Shown here in pieces: positions 8,878 to 18,903 of a stretch of 64,000 bases of DNA (the first letter of the stretch is position 1; each line of letters opens with the position of its first letter). This DNA comes from a virus. The position numbers and the translations under genes were made by a program. A model generated the notes under the pieces. That model made no database searches. It was given only the letters and a program-made list of their open reading frames with translations, and was not told where the DNA came from. The DNA lies in IMG/VR virus record IMGVR_UViG_3300042991_000483, positions 1 to 64,000 of that record, one strand, 5' to 3'.

Positions 8878-9828
8878 CTAGTCTTCCACTCCCGCTAACT
8901 TTAACAGGGCAGGATCATTTATGTCCTGCTCCTGCGGGGTGGCTTGAGGCACGTTCGCCTCGTTAAGCGGCCTACGGAGTGCTTCAGGCTTCTGTGATTT
9001 GGCCGTATCCACCACGGGATTCATGACCATATCGGAAGTCTTCACACGAGCCGATTCCCGCAACGCTGCCATATATATTCTCTTTATATCAGAAACGTTG
9101 TTCGCTTTCTCCATCTCTTTCAGGACTTTATCCTTGATAGAGTTTGGCAAGGATTTACATACCTGTTCCTTGTACAGTGACATCTTAGCCTTAGCGGCCT
9201 CAGCGGTTGCCTCGTTTAACCTTGCTTGTATCTCACCGAGTCTTTTCTCGGATTGGGCACGATTGAACTCTGCCTCCTGCTTACTGCGCTCCATTGCTTC
9301 CTGTAACCGCTGTAGTTTGGAAGTTATGTCTTTGTCTGAGAGGTAGGGGGATAAGAGTCTACCCATCTCCTGAAGCATAGACTCGCCAAGCACGGTGAAA
9401 TCTTTGTCGAAGTTCTTTTTCGCAGCGGAAAAAGCAGAGAAAGCAACTTCATTAACGTGCTTCTCTAGCCGGTTCGTAACTGATTCCACGAACGCCTTCT
9501 TCTCCTTCTCGGCCGCTTCCCTGGCCGAGTTTATAGACGTTCGCGCTTTGGCGGTTACGGCTTTGGCTTCGTTAATGACTGCCTGCATCCTCTTCCTGCC
9601 TATCTCTTTCTCTAAAAGAGACCTTCTGATTTTTCCGATGGCATCGAGATGATCCCGCCTGAGAGCTTCAGTTTCTTGCCCCTTAGCGAGGACGGCTTGC
9701 TGAAGGCTGGCGTTCTCATTGAGAAGACGAGCATTCTCTTCTGCTTTTGCATTTAGTTGCTCTTTGATTGGAGCAACTTCTGCTTGTATCAGTTCTGGAA
9801 GATTGGGCTTCTTCGTCTCTCTCGCCAT
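8878..9828 (-). CDS. Prohead scaffold/core protein, gp22-like
   Basis: A 316-residue, highly charged, almost fully helical protein with long Ala/Glu/Lys coiled coils (residues about 15-210), as expected for the major scaffold. It lies directly between the prohead protease and the major capsid gene, exactly the position of T4 gene 22. Scaffold proteins fill the prohead and are degraded by the protease before packaging. The sequence itself has no diagnostic motif, so the call depends on composition and synteny. Confidence 0.85.
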   Translation of the reverse strand: MARETKKPNLPELIQAEVAPIKEQLNAKAEENARLLNENASLQQAVLAKGQETEALRRDHLDAIGKIRRSLLEKEIGRKRMQAVINEAKAVTAKARTSINSAREAAEKEKKAFVESVTNRLEKHVNEVAFSAFSAAKKNFDKDFTVLGESMLQEMGRLLSPYLSDKDITSKLQRLQEAMERSKQEAEFNRAQSEKRLGEIQARLNEATAEAAKAKMSLYKEQVCKSLPNSIKDKVLKEMEKANNVSDIKRIYMAALRESARVKTSDMVMNPVVDTAKSQKPEALRRPLNEANVPQATPQEQDINDPALLKLAGVED

Positions 9829-9857
9829 ATGACCACCTCGCTAAAGGATTACTTTGT

Positions 9858-9866
9858 CTATATTCT
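9858..9866 (-). promoter_or_regulatory. AGAATATAG element
   Basis: Minus-strand AGAATATAG, 30 bases upstream of the scaffold gene start, inside the short gap after the protease gene. It matches the recurrent AGAATATAC element with one change. Confidence 0.35.
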
Positions 9867-9876
9867 TCTACGTGGG

Positions 9877-10575
9877 CTACGACATTTTATTGGGAAGGTT
9901 GAACTCCTTAGCCAGGACTTCCCTTATGACCTTTTGTACGTATTCGTGGTCATATTCCTGCCCTTCCCTAGCCGGAGCCACCTTCGCCGCTGTGTTCTCC
10001 GAAAGCTTTTGCTGAACCCGGTTCTGCGTTTCCTTCATCAAGGTCCATTCCTGCAGCGCCGTTGTCGCTTTCATCTTAGACTCCACAACCGAGGGGCCTA
10101 CGACCATATCGAAAGTGATGATCTTCAAGCTCTCATCTACATATTGAAACCCATCCACCCCGTCTCTGACGTCTCCGAGGGCGCGGCTGCTGACACCGAT
10201 CTGAACTTTCTTCTTAATGAACTCTTGCAAAATCTGACCCACGGGAGTATTCAGAGCTTCGGCTCTGCCGTAGATGACGTCCCCCTCCGCCCACAGCTTC
10301 ACGATGACGTGGGAAGAGTGTTGGGCGTGGATTATGGAAGCCTCATTGGGGTCTGGATAAAAGGGGTGATCCAACTCACCTACGAGCGCCCGTTCTTTCG
10401 TGAGAACAGAGAGCCTATCCACTTCCTTCAGTAGATACTCGGTTGGGTAAACCCTTCTATTTGCGTTGGGTTGGTTGCCCTTTTGGAAGATCCCCTCTAC
10501 GACGATAATGCCGTTTGGAGTTACTTTCGCTTCGGCCTTCTCTAAAACGAGAACTTCTTGGAGTACTTTGAACAT
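9877..10575 (-). CDS. Prohead core protease, gp21-like (S80 family)
   Basis: A 232-residue serine protease of the T4 gp21 type. The catalytic His lies in GELDHP (H70), and the Ser lies in IGVSSRALG (S129/S130), the family's conserved GxSSRGxG region. The N-terminal strand NGIIVVEGIFQ and NRRVYP match the family start. The enzyme matures the prohead by cleaving scaffold, core proteins and the capsid propeptide. The ATG overlaps the stop of the large acidic core gene, indicating coupled translation. Length is close to T4 gp21 (212). Confidence 0.95.
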   Translation of the reverse strand: MFKVLQEVLVLEKAEAKVTPNGIIVVEGIFQKGNQPNANRRVYPTEYLLKEVDRLSVLTKERALVGELDHPFYPDPNEASIIHAQHSSHVIVKLWAEGDVIYGRAEALNTPVGQILQEFIKKKVQIGVSSRALGDVRDGVDGFQYVDESLKIITFDMVVGPSVVESKMKATTALQEWTLMKETQNRVQQKLSENTAAKVAPAREGQEYDHEYVQKVIREVLAKEFNLPNKMS

Positions 10576-13500
10576 TAGGACATCCCCTCGGGAAGAGTCC
10601 CGAGATTTGGCAGCGCCTCACCTTTCAGTTCTGGCTCTGTTTCTGTTGCCATCTCCGGAGACGTGATGTCGTAGAAAGATTTTAGCTCGTCCTCAGGGAC
10701 GAAAAACTCAAGGAACTTCTTCACTTGCTGTTTCGTGAACTCGTCAGGGCTATCTTTGAGTTTGTTCGTGAGTGCATTCAGGAGTTCTTTGTACTCCTTA
10801 ACTTCTGTCGAAGTCTGGTAGGTGTCTGAGGCTTTAACCCCATCTACCCCTTCCTGCGTATCCAACTGTGTCATGGTCTCGGAGACCTGGTTCAGTTTAT
10901 TGAACAGGAACATTGCCTCTGGGTCTGACGACATTTCCGGATTCAGGTCCTGGAATCCGCGACCGGAGGACAGCGCAGTCCCTGTGGCGAAGTCTGGATC
11001 TTCCTCTCCTACTACGTGCTCAACATCCGAAAGGTCTTCCAACCCCGGCTCGCCCTCTGGCGTCATCCCAGGTACGTCTCCGGGTTGATCTGGCTCTCCG
11101 AATATTGCCGTACCTAGATCCTCAGGGGCGACAGTTTCAAAATCTGGAGCTAAGGCTTCAGTAGGCTCTATGCTTCCTGAGAGGGAATCGCCGATGGCCG
11201 CGGCGCCAGAAGCTGCGCCCTCACTGCCTTCTTCGCCTTCACCCCCACCGCCGCCACCACCGCCAGCGTCTCCAAGCCCGTCCATCCCACCTTCTTCACC
11301 ACCATCACCCTCGAAGTCAGGAGCGTCTTCTCCATCTAAAGAGACGCCCTCTTCCCCTGCTTCTGGAACCTCTAAGTCGTTACCGTCTTCATCCACACCG
11401 CCTAGGTCAAGAGGGGTGAGTTCGTCTAGTAAATCAGACTCGGAGGGGTCTGGAACTTCATCGTCGGAAATAGCTGGAGACCCTGATGTCTTAGAGGCAG
11501 GAGTGATAGGGGAGTCTGCTGGGGGATCTAGAGCAAAATCATCCCCAAAGCCGGGGCCAGAGGGAACAGAAGCATCCATATCTCCAGACTCAAATGGTGT
11601 CTTAGGAAGGCTGCCGGTATCCTTTTGGGAATTGCTCTCAAACGGAGTAGGCGGCGGCTCCCGCTTCTCCATCAAGTGCTTACTTTCTGTCGATACTTCG
11701 GGCTCGTCGTCAAACTCCACCCTGTCGTCGCCGTCTGCGGCTTCAGGCTCTTGCCCGTCCACGTCAACCCTTACGAAGGATTCTAGGCTTTGTAAGGAGA
11801 TGATGTACTGCTCTTCGGAACCGTCACCGCTCTCATCCACCTTCGTCACAGTAACGGTATCCTCACCCGTATCATCCACGAAGTAGTAGCCAGGAGGTAG
11901 TACCTTCTTCCCCCCCACGCAAGTGACTTCGTCGCCGCCCTCGTCTTCAGACAAGAGTTCTAGAGCGTCACCGCTACGGACATCCTCTTTTATCGGTGAG
12001 TAATCCTCTTCGAAGGAGGATAATACAGAGAGGTCGACGAAGAACTTGTTGCCGTCGTCGTCCATCATGACGGCAGCAGACTTCTCGTCGTCTATATCCA
12101 TGATTGTGTACGAACCTGGGAACAGGAGCATCCCCGTTTCCACGTCCGAGACCTGATCGTCCTCCTCAAACATATACTCATTTCCTACCAAGATAGAAGA
12201 CTCCTCCCTATCAAAGGAGCCCGGAAATTCCTCATGAGCATGGTCCTCTATTTCTTCGTCCTCAACTTTCTCTTCTTCACTACCTGGGACAAGCAAGTCT
12301 TCTTCAGATTCAAACCCCTCATCGGGATCCTCCTCCGGAGGGGCGGGAGCACCGAATCCATCCACCTCAGCATCCTCAAACTCCTCCACTTCAACTGTCT
12401 CTTCGTTTTCGTCGTCTTCAGGCTCCTCATCCTCTTCTCCCTCTGCTGTTTCAGCTTCGGAGTAGTCTTCGGGAGCCTCTTCCGCCACTTCTTCATCGAC
12501 ACCTTCAAGATATTCCAAGTCCTTCTCCAGAGCCTCCTTCTGTTCCTCATCCATGCCGTCAGCGTGTGAGAGCAAGTCCTCTAGAGAATCTTTTACTTGT
12601 GATAGAGTCCAATCGACATCGTTGACCTCTTCGGTCTTCTCTTTTGCGTCTTCGTCCTCTTCCAACTCGGCTAATTCTTTCTCGTCCTCTGCGTCTTCTT
12701 CAGCCTCCAGCAAACGAGATTCCATGGCGATTTTAGTGGGGCTGCCGGTTGGGACACTTGTTCCCGGTGCTGTTCCCTGCGGAGCCTTTTTTATCTGAGT
12801 GGATATCCCACCTTTGAAATGTACCGTGCCTGTTGCATCATCCACCTTCTCAACTTCATACTCTGTATCTGGATTGAGGGGCTTCGGGGAGCCGCCGACA
12901 TCGCCAACTACACTCACCGTGCCGTTTTGGATTTCGTCGGGAGTAAACTTGACCGCGTTCCCTGGCTTCACGTCCTGCGAAGTCATGAATTGGTTTTTGA
13001 TGTCTTCAGGCTTTGCTGGCGTTGATATTTGTATCTCACCTAGAAGGTGACGAGCGACTGTCTCCATCATCAAATGACTTAACTCACGAGCTTTTGGTTC
13101 ACCTAAGTATGCAGCAGTGGCACGGTGAAGGTTCTTGAAATCAAAACGCTCCAGCTTAAACTGCTGCCCCAAGCCGATATTGAGGAGGTTATGGGTGAGG
13201 AGCTTAGACTGTTCGTAGGTGAGACCTATCTGGTCTCTAAAGAACTTGATCAGTTTCTCGCGGGACCGTAGCCCAATGAACGGGAGAGATTCGACCAGTA
13301 ACATTCTCCCGTTTTTCATCGCCTTACCCAACTCAGTCAAGTACTCCACGAAGAGTTCATTCTCCATGAGAGAGTTAAAGACTTTCTTTCGGTCGCTCTC
13401 AGCGAGGGGGAATACGCCCTGCATGGGCATCTTCATGAGCAACACCCTCTCCGAGATAAGAGAAGAGTACTCATCGAGCGCCACGTCCAACCCCTCACCC

Positions 13501-13769
13501 GTAACAGCAGCTCCCGCCAACCTCTCACAAACAAGCCGAGTCTTTTGCTTCAACCCCTCCTGAGAGAAATCCACACGGGTGATGGTAGCTTCCGGCTCTG
13601 TGTACTCGTAGAGAGCGCCTGTTTTGAAGCTAAGGAACAAGGCTCTATCCTCGCTGAAGGACTCTACGTAGTAGTTATCTCCGTAAACCTTAGCGTTCTT
13701 CCGGATAGCATCGTCCAATCGAGCCGAGAAAGAATCGAAAAGACGATCCAGTATGTTGGGATTCCTCAT
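10575..13769 (-). CDS. Very large acidic protein at the gp67/gp68 core position
   Basis: A 1064-residue protein. Residues 1-260 are globular and helical (for example IGLRSREKLIKFFRDQIGLT); residues about 350-930 are a low-complexity Glu/Asp/Gly/Pro-rich region with repeated short folded units (VGNEYMFEEDDQVSD, YFVDDTGEDTVTV); a helical domain ends the protein. It lies between portal and protease genes, where T4 encodes the small acidic prohead core proteins gp67 and gp68. It is therefore a candidate internal core/scaffold protein, perhaps processed by the protease, but it is about eight times larger than gp67/gp68. No homology was recognised beyond position and acidity. Confidence 0.7.
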   Translation of the reverse strand: MRNPNILDRLFDSFSARLDDAIRKNAKVYGDNYYVESFSEDRALFLSFKTGALYEYTEPEATITRVDFSQEGLKQKTRLVCERLAGAAVTGEGLDVALDEYSSLISERVLLMKMPMQGVFPLAESDRKKVFNSLMENELFVEYLTELGKAMKNGRMLLVESLPFIGLRSREKLIKFFRDQIGLTYEQSKLLTHNLLNIGLGQQFKLERFDFKNLHRATAAYLGEPKARELSHLMMETVARHLLGEIQISTPAKPEDIKNQFMTSQDVKPGNAVKFTPDEIQNGTVSVVGDVGGSPKPLNPDTEYEVEKVDDATGTVHFKGGISTQIKKAPQGTAPGTSVPTGSPTKIAMESRLLEAEEDAEDEKELAELEEDEDAKEKTEEVNDVDWTLSQVKDSLEDLLSHADGMDEEQKEALEKDLEYLEGVDEEVAEEAPEDYSEAETAEGEEDEEPEDDENEETVEVEEFEDAEVDGFGAPAPPEEDPDEGFESEEDLLVPGSEEEKVEDEEIEDHAHEEFPGSFDREESSILVGNEYMFEEDDQVSDVETGMLLFPGSYTIMDIDDEKSAAVMMDDDGNKFFVDLSVLSSFEEDYSPIKEDVRSGDALELLSEDEGGDEVTCVGGKKVLPPGYYFVDDTGEDTVTVTKVDESGDGSEEQYIISLQSLESFVRVDVDGQEPEAADGDDRVEFDDEPEVSTESKHLMEKREPPPTPFESNSQKDTGSLPKTPFESGDMDASVPSGPGFGDDFALDPPADSPITPASKTSGSPAISDDEVPDPSESDLLDELTPLDLGGVDEDGNDLEVPEAGEEGVSLDGEDAPDFEGDGGEEGGMDGLGDAGGGGGGGGEGEEGSEGAASGAAAIGDSLSGSIEPTEALAPDFETVAPEDLGTAIFGEPDQPGDVPGMTPEGEPGLEDLSDVEHVVGEEDPDFATGTALSSGRGFQDLNPEMSSDPEAMFLFNKLNQVSETMTQLDTQEGVDGVKASDTYQTSTEVKEYKELLNALTNKLKDSPDEFTKQQVKKFLEFFVPEDELKSFYDITSPEMATETEPELKGEALPNLGTLPEGMS

Positions 13770-13802
13770 GCGCCTGCTCCTGTGAGGGCAAAAAGAAACG
13801 GC

Positions 13803-15998
13803 TTAGTCGGCCGGTTCCTCTGGAGGATTTGGGATTTCATCCTCTGGATCTCCGCCCTGGGCTCTTCCGTAGTTATATTCTTTATTGGACAACTCTAACG
13901 CGAGTTTGAGGCTGGAGACCACAGTCCGTATCAATTGCTCTCGTAGTGGCCCGATCTTCGTTGTAGGCTCGTAGAGGATGGTATGATCCTTGAGGATTTT
14001 CTTCGTCTTGCCCTCGCATTGTGCCTCTACAAAAGACATGAACTTCAACACGTCCGGCGAAGACATAGAATGTCCAGGGACGCCAATAGGAGACATAGAC
14101 GTTCTGACTCTGGACTTTTCCATTAAAAGGTTGCCCTTAGAACGCCTACTCTCGTTCGCAGGGGCTGGAGGTTCAGTGCCCCCACCAGCAGGCTCCTCCA
14201 TAGACGGCTCTTCTACGCCTCCGGGCCCTCCTTGGCTCCCGCCAATGGCATTCCCTAGCTCGTCACCAATGGCGTCAAGCCCCCCAGACTGGTCTTCTCC
14301 GGAAGGAAGTTCACCGAAGGAAGGTGCGTTCTTGCCTGCTGCCGTTTGACCCTCCTCCCCAGTAAGAAGAAGCTCTTCCTCTTCTGGAGTGAGTTGGAAT
14401 ATCTTCTGTGCAATGTACTTCTTCGCGGACTCCCCGAAGGTGTTCTTGATAGTATCCGCGGCTTCAGCGCGAAGCTTCATCCCCTCGAACCTTGCGTTCT
14501 CTTCAATGAAGGAGGCGGCAGTCCAACGCAAGGAGATGCTATACTTGTCAAGAAAATCCTTCACCTTCTGTATGTTTTCGGGGTCGTTGCTCATGCCCGT
14601 GAAATGAGCGTAGAGTTGCATGATAGCGAGCTTCTCCAGCCCCTCGGATAGAGACTCTTGGAAACGGGTGACGAGACGAGCGAAGCGAACGTCTTGCTGT
14701 GAGAGGGTAGCGCGATTGATGTCCTCTTCCTGAGCGAGATACGCCTTCGGAACGCGGAGGCCTGCGTACATCTTCGTCTTGAAGTACGAGAGGTCTTCTA
14801 TGTCACCGAGATTTGTTGCACCGGGGAGCGTGTCGATCTTAGTGGCTTCGCCGCCAGCGGGAACAGGGATCCAATAGTCCTCATCTATCCCGACAAAGCG
14901 GAATCTCTTGTCCATATCCTCGATGCTATTGAAATCTTCCGTCCCGCTCCCGCTCGGGCTCCCCCACATGAAGCTGTTGATGGGCTTCCTCTTGAGGGAA
15001 TTCTTGACTTTGTTGACAATATCTATTGCTCGACTGGGCGGGTTCTTACCTGTGGCGATGTAGAAAACTTTTCTTTCGGGGGCACGAACCATACGGTATA
15101 TCATAACCGCATCCTCCATCCTCTTCAATATCTCCCAAGTATTCCGGATAGAATCTAGATGTGAGGTTCCGTACGGTTGATAGATGGGTTTGCCAGAGAG
15201 TCGGAAGTGGATGATTTCTCCGTCGTAGTAGATGATAGCCTTACCAGTTTGTATGTTGCTCGCGTACTGCTGCACGACCGCTGGTTGCCATATCAGCGAA
15301 GACGGGTAATCCCTTGCCATCCCCATCGACGCCTGAGTGGCTTCGTCGGACTCCCGGTTGTAGATGTAATAAGAGAAGCCGTTAGGAAGTTCTATCTTGA
15401 TGATGTTGTAGAAGTCGAAGAAGGGCTTTACGTCTATGACACCGCGGTTGCCGATGATAGGTTCTATGAACCAGTCGCCGTACTTTACCATGTTCCTCGC
15501 CCAGTCCCAAGAACGCTTAGAGACGTCCAAAGTCTTGAAGAGGAAAGTCTCAAGAACGGTTTTGATTCCGGATATCTCTACGGACTCTTCATCCGTGGGC
15601 TGAGTGTTGTCTGACTTCTCTATGACGATGTCGAAGATTTGGTTATTGAGCCCTCTAATACATATCTCGTCGGCGATAGTATCCAAAACGACGCTGACTT
15701 CGGGATGCCATTCCTCGATGAGATCGTAGACGTGGTAACGGATTCTACGTCCGAGATTGATGACGTTGAACGCGTATTTAGTGTAAGTGCTATTGTCTAT
15801 CTGACGGACTTCGTCTTCCATAAAGTCCACTGCGGGAAGGGTCTGCATCGCCCCCTTCTCTTTGTAATCCTGCAAGAACCTTCGCGAGAACTTAGGGGAC
15901 AACAGCGCCTCACCGACAGAGATTCTGCTATAAGAACTCAGCCAGCGAGAGAGAAGAGGGAGTCTATACACCTTTTTGTCTTCAGCCATACCGTTCAC
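13803..15998 (-). CDS. Portal protein, gp20-like
   Basis: A 731-residue portal protein. Matching segments include VYDLIEEWHPEVSVVLDTIAD, GDWFIEPI, IIHFRLSGKPIYQPYGTSHLD, a stem region APERKVFYIATGKNP, and DIEDLSYFKTKMYAGLRVPKAYL, all characteristic of T4 gp20. The portal forms the twelve-fold channel at one head vertex and docks the terminase. The C-terminal 150 residues are Gly/Pro/Glu-rich and longer than in T4 (524 residues), perhaps a clip or crown extension. Located directly downstream of terminase, as in T4. Confidence 0.95.
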   Translation of the reverse strand: MNGMAEDKKVYRLPLLSRWLSSYSRISVGEALLSPKFSRRFLQDYKEKGAMQTLPAVDFMEDEVRQIDNSTYTKYAFNVINLGRRIRYHVYDLIEEWHPEVSVVLDTIADEICIRGLNNQIFDIVIEKSDNTQPTDEESVEISGIKTVLETFLFKTLDVSKRSWDWARNMVKYGDWFIEPIIGNRGVIDVKPFFDFYNIIKIELPNGFSYYIYNRESDEATQASMGMARDYPSSLIWQPAVVQQYASNIQTGKAIIYYDGEIIHFRLSGKPIYQPYGTSHLDSIRNTWEILKRMEDAVMIYRMVRAPERKVFYIATGKNPPSRAIDIVNKVKNSLKRKPINSFMWGSPSGSGTEDFNSIEDMDKRFRFVGIDEDYWIPVPAGGEATKIDTLPGATNLGDIEDLSYFKTKMYAGLRVPKAYLAQEEDINRATLSQQDVRFARLVTRFQESLSEGLEKLAIMQLYAHFTGMSNDPENIQKVKDFLDKYSISLRWTAASFIEENARFEGMKLRAEAADTIKNTFGESAKKYIAQKIFQLTPEEEELLLTGEEGQTAAGKNAPSFGELPSGEDQSGGLDAIGDELGNAIGGSQGGPGGVEEPSMEEPAGGGTEPPAPANESRRSKGNLLMEKSRVRTSMSPIGVPGHSMSSPDVLKFMSFVEAQCEGKTKKILKDHTILYEPTTKIGPLREQLIRTVVSSLKLALELSNKEYNYGRAQGGDPEDEIPNPPEEPAD

Positions 15999-16013
15999 CT
16001 CTAAGCTATGTCG

Positions 16014-18821
16014 TTACTTTTCAAACCTAACGACCATCCCGTGATCCTGCCTCTTCAACGTCTTCCGGTCGGCGTGCTCTATGCCGAAGGCGTTCCACAC
16101 AGACTCCTGAGCCAGAACGGCGGGGTTATCGTCGTAGTTCACCCCGGTATAGACATCTTCCAGAACAGAGAAAATGTCTCCGTCTTGCATTCTCTTATCT
16201 TCTTGTGGAACGGTTGGGTCTTGTTGCATGAGCATATTCTCTGCCACTGCGCCCAAGGCTTCTGGGGATAAGATGCCAAAGACCTTATTCGATTGGTCCC
16301 AGGTGGTCAATACCGTAGCCAGGATAGCTAATGACATTACCAAGTCGTCGTTCTCTCCAGCCGTAGCCTCTGCCTTCTGCTTCCTACCGTAGCCGGTGTT
16401 GTGCTCTGCCCAAACGAACACTTCCATTTCATGTAAGAGTCTGCCATCGTTTATAACGGGGGCATCCTTGAACACGGGGTTCTGTATAAAGCCTATGAGA
16501 CGAGAAACGAAAAAGTTTCGTGAGCCACCGGAAGCATTCGTGCCGCCACCAGTGGTGAGGAAGCCCGTCTTCCCATCTAACCCTTCCAATACCCTACCGT
16601 AGCCTAGATCAGACTCCAAACGGAGTATGACATCGTTTCCGTATGAGTTCCTTTCTATCGCCAGCCCCGCTTCATTGTAAAACATCCCTACGATGTAGAG
16701 GATGATCGAGAACACCTTAGTATCCACTTTCCCCTTGAACCCACAGACCTGATACCCTTTCTGGTCCATCCCCACGAAAGCGGAGTAGTCGCTGCCACCC
16801 CCAGAAGCGACGTCTGCGGCGATGACGATCTCATCTTTGGGTAGGGGCACTTTATAGATGGTGAGCATACTCTCCATACACCGCCGAAGAGACAAGCGAT
16901 AGCTTTCTTGGTCATTCTCATCCCCTACGTCGTACATATTCAGGATATGTGGGAGATGCCGATCTAAAATCTCATCCATCCTATCGGTGTGGCCGGCGAT
17001 GATGGGGACTCGCCTCGGATCTTCTTTTGCTCGTTTCAGAAACTCAGGCATGATAACTTTTTGCCCTGAGTAGGCGAAAGAACAATCCAACTCCTGACTG
17101 ATCTTACGCAAGTCGAAGTTGAAGGTCTTACACATGTTATCGTACCACGCCTGATCCCTTTCGGGGTGGACGTGCCACGGCAAAGTCACCATGTGAAAGT
17201 TAGTACCCTCTTGTTCTTTGGTGAGTAATATCCCAGATTGCTTAAGCCTCTGCGCTTCTTCCGCGAGCATGCACGTCTGATAGAACCAACCCTGAGCACC
17301 GTTAGGCGTGGAGAGAGCTATTGCTTTACCGCCGGTGGAGATGGTAGGTGCGCATGCCGTCCACAAGTCCGACATTTGAGAAATGAACGCAGAGTTTCCG
17401 CTAACAGTACTATTTGTCTGATAAAGAGCGCCATCTGCTACGCCCAAGAGATCGTACAGGAATGACTCATTTTCTTGCTCTCGTCTTACCACGTCCTCTA
17501 TTTCTGTGCCGCCTGCCAGCATCGTTCCTTTATCTAACTGGGTAGTCTCTACTTTTCTACCGTCGCCTAAAAGATGTTTGTGGTGTTTGGAGCATGAGAG
17601 AATGACTTTTCCGGCACTAACTACATCGTACACCACTTGATGCGTTGTGCGCTGGACCCCCTTGAACTCCCTCCATCCCGAGGGAGTCAACACTTCCCAT
17701 TCCCCTATCTCCTTAACCTCTCTCTGATGCGGATCTAATTGAAGGCTGACGGCTGGAGGCGCGAACTTGCTAACGAAAGCAACAATGGCTTTACCCACGT
17801 CTCTATTAGATGCGGTTTCTGGCATAGAAAGCGCAGTTCGAAAATACTCTTCTCCAATAATCTGGTATCTCCTCCCCAGAGCTTTACAGTGTAGATGAAG
17901 AGCGGCAACTTTTGCCTTGAACTTTCCAGTTTCAGATTGTGAAGCCGGTTTTACTTCAGTTATGATTCCGGTATTTGGATTGTAAAAATCGGTGAGGTAA
18001 GTATGAATCTCTCCTGCAAACAAGTAAGGAATTCTTACGGCCTCATACTGCTCGTCCCGATTCAAAAGCCAAAAACAAGCATCCCACGTGCTACGGAACT
18101 TACGCACCACCCCGTCCACTTCAATTAACGCCGTCCAATGCGTCCAAGTATTCGTTATCTCTGGCGTAAATGATCCCGAAAGGATATTCTGCTTCATCGT
18201 CTCAGACTGCTTCTTTCTGGCTTTTTCCGTGTTCATCTTTGCCTTATATTGTGGGTCCCGATGAAGGGCTTTCGAAATGAGAGACTGCCGTCTTCGCCAA
18301 GACTCGGAATGACGATGTTTTCCTTTGTTACTTTCAGATATCCGTGATCTGGTGGCTGAGGATAGAGAAAACCCCTTTCGATAAGGGGTACCTCGCCCTC
18401 TCCTCGTTCTAGTACTCTGACCTTTCTTTTCGGGGTGGGCTAAGTAGAAGCGTCTAATGGCTTCTCCTCTTTGTCGCTTTGCTTTTTCGCTCTGTGGTCG
18501 TTCTTTCGCCATCCTGCTACGAAAAACACTGGTACATTGAGCGTCACCGCAAAGAGTTCTTAGGACTGGACTTCCAGACTCCACTCCAACCGCTTTCCCA
18601 CAGACCTTGCATCCTACTGGCTCAGTAAGTCCAAGCCTCAGGTACCAGAGTCTATCACGCAAAGTGAAGTCAGTAGGAAGGAAAGACGTCTCCGATAAGA
18701 TACTCGCTAAAAGAAGACGCCTCTCTGTACGTGCATACCAACGTTCTTGGCAGCACCAATGATTAAGATGGCCGTCTTTCCACAGGGCCTCTATTATTTC
18801 TTCCCTACTTATACTCAGCAT
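16014..18821 (-). CDS. Homing-type nuclease + intein C-half + terminase large subunit C-part
   Basis: A 935-residue fusion in three parts. Residues 1-370 hold a Cys zinc motif (CKVCG...CGDAQC), NUMOD3-like basic repeats and a PD-(D/E)XK-like core (LTDFYNPNTGIITEVKP, residues 276-292). Residues about 372-476 are the intein remainder: an N2-like segment (WEVLTPSGW), a block-B-like CSKHHKHLL, block F (FLYDLL) and block G ending SGN. From S477 it is terminase: SAFISQMSDLW, STPNGAQGW, then the RNase H-type nuclease (IAADVASGGGSDYSAF, IERNSYGN, ENDDLVMS). The ATG overlaps the terminase N-part stop by 17 bases and has its own GAGGGG ribosome site. It is expected to trans-splice with the N-part protein to rebuild gp17-like terminase. 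Confidence 0.88.
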   Translation of the reverse strand: MLSISREEIIEALWKDGHLNHWCCQERWYARTERRLLLASILSETSFLPTDFTLRDRLWYLRLGLTEPVGCKVCGKAVGVESGSPVLRTLCGDAQCTSVFRSRMAKERPQSEKAKRQRGEAIRRFYLAHPEKKGQSTRTRRGRGTPYRKGFSLSSATRSRISESNKGKHRHSESWRRRQSLISKALHRDPQYKAKMNTEKARKKQSETMKQNILSGSFTPEITNTWTHWTALIEVDGVVRKFRSTWDACFWLLNRDEQYEAVRIPYLFAGEIHTYLTDFYNPNTGIITEVKPASQSETGKFKAKVAALHLHCKALGRRYQIIGEEYFRTALSMPETASNRDVGKAIVAFVSKFAPPAVSLQLDPHQREVKEIGEWEVLTPSGWREFKGVQRTTHQVVYDVVSAGKVILSCSKHHKHLLGDGRKVETTQLDKGTMLAGGTEIEDVVRREQENESFLYDLLGVADGALYQTNSTVSGNSAFISQMSDLWTACAPTISTGGKAIALSTPNGAQGWFYQTCMLAEEAQRLKQSGILLTKEQEGTNFHMVTLPWHVHPERDQAWYDNMCKTFNFDLRKISQELDCSFAYSGQKVIMPEFLKRAKEDPRRVPIIAGHTDRMDEILDRHLPHILNMYDVGDENDQESYRLSLRRCMESMLTIYKVPLPKDEIVIAADVASGGGSDYSAFVGMDQKGYQVCGFKGKVDTKVFSIILYIVGMFYNEAGLAIERNSYGNDVILRLESDLGYGRVLEGLDGKTGFLTTGGGTNASGGSRNFFVSRLIGFIQNPVFKDAPVINDGRLLHEMEVFVWAEHNTGYGRKQKAEATAGENDDLVMSLAILATVLTTWDQSNKVFGILSPEALGAVAENMLMQQDPTVPQEDKRMQDGDIFSVLEDVYTGVNYDDNPAVLAQESVWNAFGIEHADRKTLKRQDHGMVVRFEK
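17394..17708 (-). other. C-terminal intein half (blocks N2, B, F, G)
   Basis: This codes about residues 372-476 of the fusion ORF. It ends in Asn476, followed by Ser as the +1 extein residue. The junction VDE / SAFI restores a normal terminase sequence after the Walker B motif. The penultimate residue is Gly instead of the usual His, a variant seen in other inteins. Confidence 0.8.
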
Positions 18822-18903
18822 CGAACAGCCCCTCTATTGGAATTTTTCTTACCTCCCCAGTAAACCTATTTCTTACCGTCACTTCGGTGCCTCCGGTAAC
18901 ACA
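18805..18903 (-). other. N-terminal intein half (block A only)
   Basis: 32 residues starting with Cys1 (CVTGGTEVTV, block A) directly after the Walker B motif of terminase, ending at a stop codon. The half is unusually short: typical split inteins break after about 90-120 residues, whereas this breaks before block N2, as in the atypical AceL-TerL type. Confidence 0.82.

Noticed and set aside
11170-11886. Ser/Pro-rich rightward open frame opposite the acidic core gene
   Set aside because: It is the mirror image of Glu/Asp/Gly codons on the other strand, a common artefact.
18800-18830. Sequencing error or ribosomal frameshift joining the two terminase ORFs
   Set aside because: The second ORF has a good ribosome site and ATG, no slippery heptamer is visible, and the arrangement matches the known short-N split intein type. 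An error cannot be fully excluded.
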